Source: Spirochaetales bacterium (GTDB taxonomy: Bacteria; Spirochaetota; Spirochaetia; JABEVK01). Taken from it: a DNA stretch of 5,174 bases. Positions 5,031 to 5,174 of this stretch are shown in pieces; the stretch's first letter is position 1, and each line of letters starts with the position of its first letter. Location: the NCBI GenBank assembly GCA_013043995.1, contig JABEVL010000264.1, positions 1 to 5,174 of the forward strand. The letters are read 5' to 3'. The translations under genes were made by a program, and so were the position numbers. Below the pieces are notes generated by a model, which saw only the letters and a program-made list of their open reading frames with translations, was not told the DNA's origin and did not search any database.

Positions 5031-5174
5031 ATGACCGAACTCAGCGCGTCTCTTGATTCGGCAACGGCATTTATTCAAAAACGAACTCAATTCCGTCCAA
5101 AATGCGCCTTTGTCCTTGGATCAGGTCTTTCAGCAGTCGCCGATTCCTTTGAGGGAGTCGAATTATCTTATGCG
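5031..5174 (+). CDS. punA: Purine nucleoside phosphorylase, N-terminal 48 residues (runs off right edge)
   Basis: Purine nucleoside phosphorylase splits purine nucleosides with phosphate into base and ribose-1-phosphate (or deoxyribose-1-phosphate) in purine salvage. The 48 visible codons are open to the window edge. They carry the family's N-terminal phosphate-binding motif F-V-L-G-S-G-L-S-A-V-A-D (27-38), with Ser31 as the expected phosphate ligand. A preceding helix (T-A-F-I-Q-K-R) and a following V-E-L-S-Y segment also match the trimeric type. The V-L-G-S-G-L pattern fits PNP better than the related methylthioadenosine phosphorylases, and the hexameric DeoD type lacks it. The ATG at 5031 has GGGGG 4 bases upstream. 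Substrate preference cannot be judged from this fragment. Confidence 0.85.
   Translation, partial: MTELSASLDSATAFIQKRTQFRPKCAFVLGSGLSAVADSFEGVELSYA

Noticed and set aside
2316..5174. Possibility of a defence system, mobile element or biosynthetic cluster
   Set aside because: All genes on this side are housekeeping families in ordinary operon order. There are no terminal repeats, integrase, transposase, toxin pair or repeat array.

Overview
The window is a compact bacterial chromosomal segment with five protein genes on the minus strand, one tRNA and one partial protein gene on the plus strand, and very little non-coding DNA. Base composition is close to balanced. The genes look Gram-negative-like: an E. 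coli LysC-type aspartokinase, a DEDDy ribonuclease D with an HRDC-like tail, and a trimeric-type purine nucleoside phosphorylase. A deltaproteobacterium in the broad sense, such as a Bdellovibrio relative, is my guess from overall style only. Nothing in the sequence fixes the taxon.

Left part (1-1345): one long minus-strand open frame runs off the left edge. It encodes at least 448 residues of a protein I do not recognise. It has its own good sigma70-type promoter, facing away from a tRNA with a CAU anticodon (1443-1515, plus strand) that also has its own promoter. These two divergent promoters fill the 97-base gap.

Centre and right (1543-4938): a tightly packed minus-strand cluster, in transcription order aspartokinase (lysC), a DapF-family protein, a small J-domain protein, and a short ribonuclease D (rnd). 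lysC and the dapF-like gene overlap. A 30-base gap carrying a perfect AAGGAG site precedes the J-domain gene. The J-domain stop and the rnd start share one base (TAGTG). This is very probably one operon driven from upstream of lysC. It combines the first step of the aspartate/lysine/diaminopimelate pathway with an RNA-processing nuclease and an Hsp70 co-chaperone. The operon converges on the tRNA with only 27 bases between the two gene ends.

Right edge (5031-5174): the first 48 codons of a purine nucleoside phosphorylase, divergent from lysC across a 92-base gap that appears to hold back-to-back promoters.

The most notable biology is the DapF-family protein. It keeps recognisable DapF blocks at both ends but lacks cysteines where the two catalytic ones should be, so it looks like a pseudoenzyme, or a much diverged enzyme, made together with aspartokinase. 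Several genes also have promoter-like elements so close to the start codon that leaderless or near-leaderless mRNAs are predicted. I see no CRISPR array, insertion sequence, prophage or other obvious mobile system.
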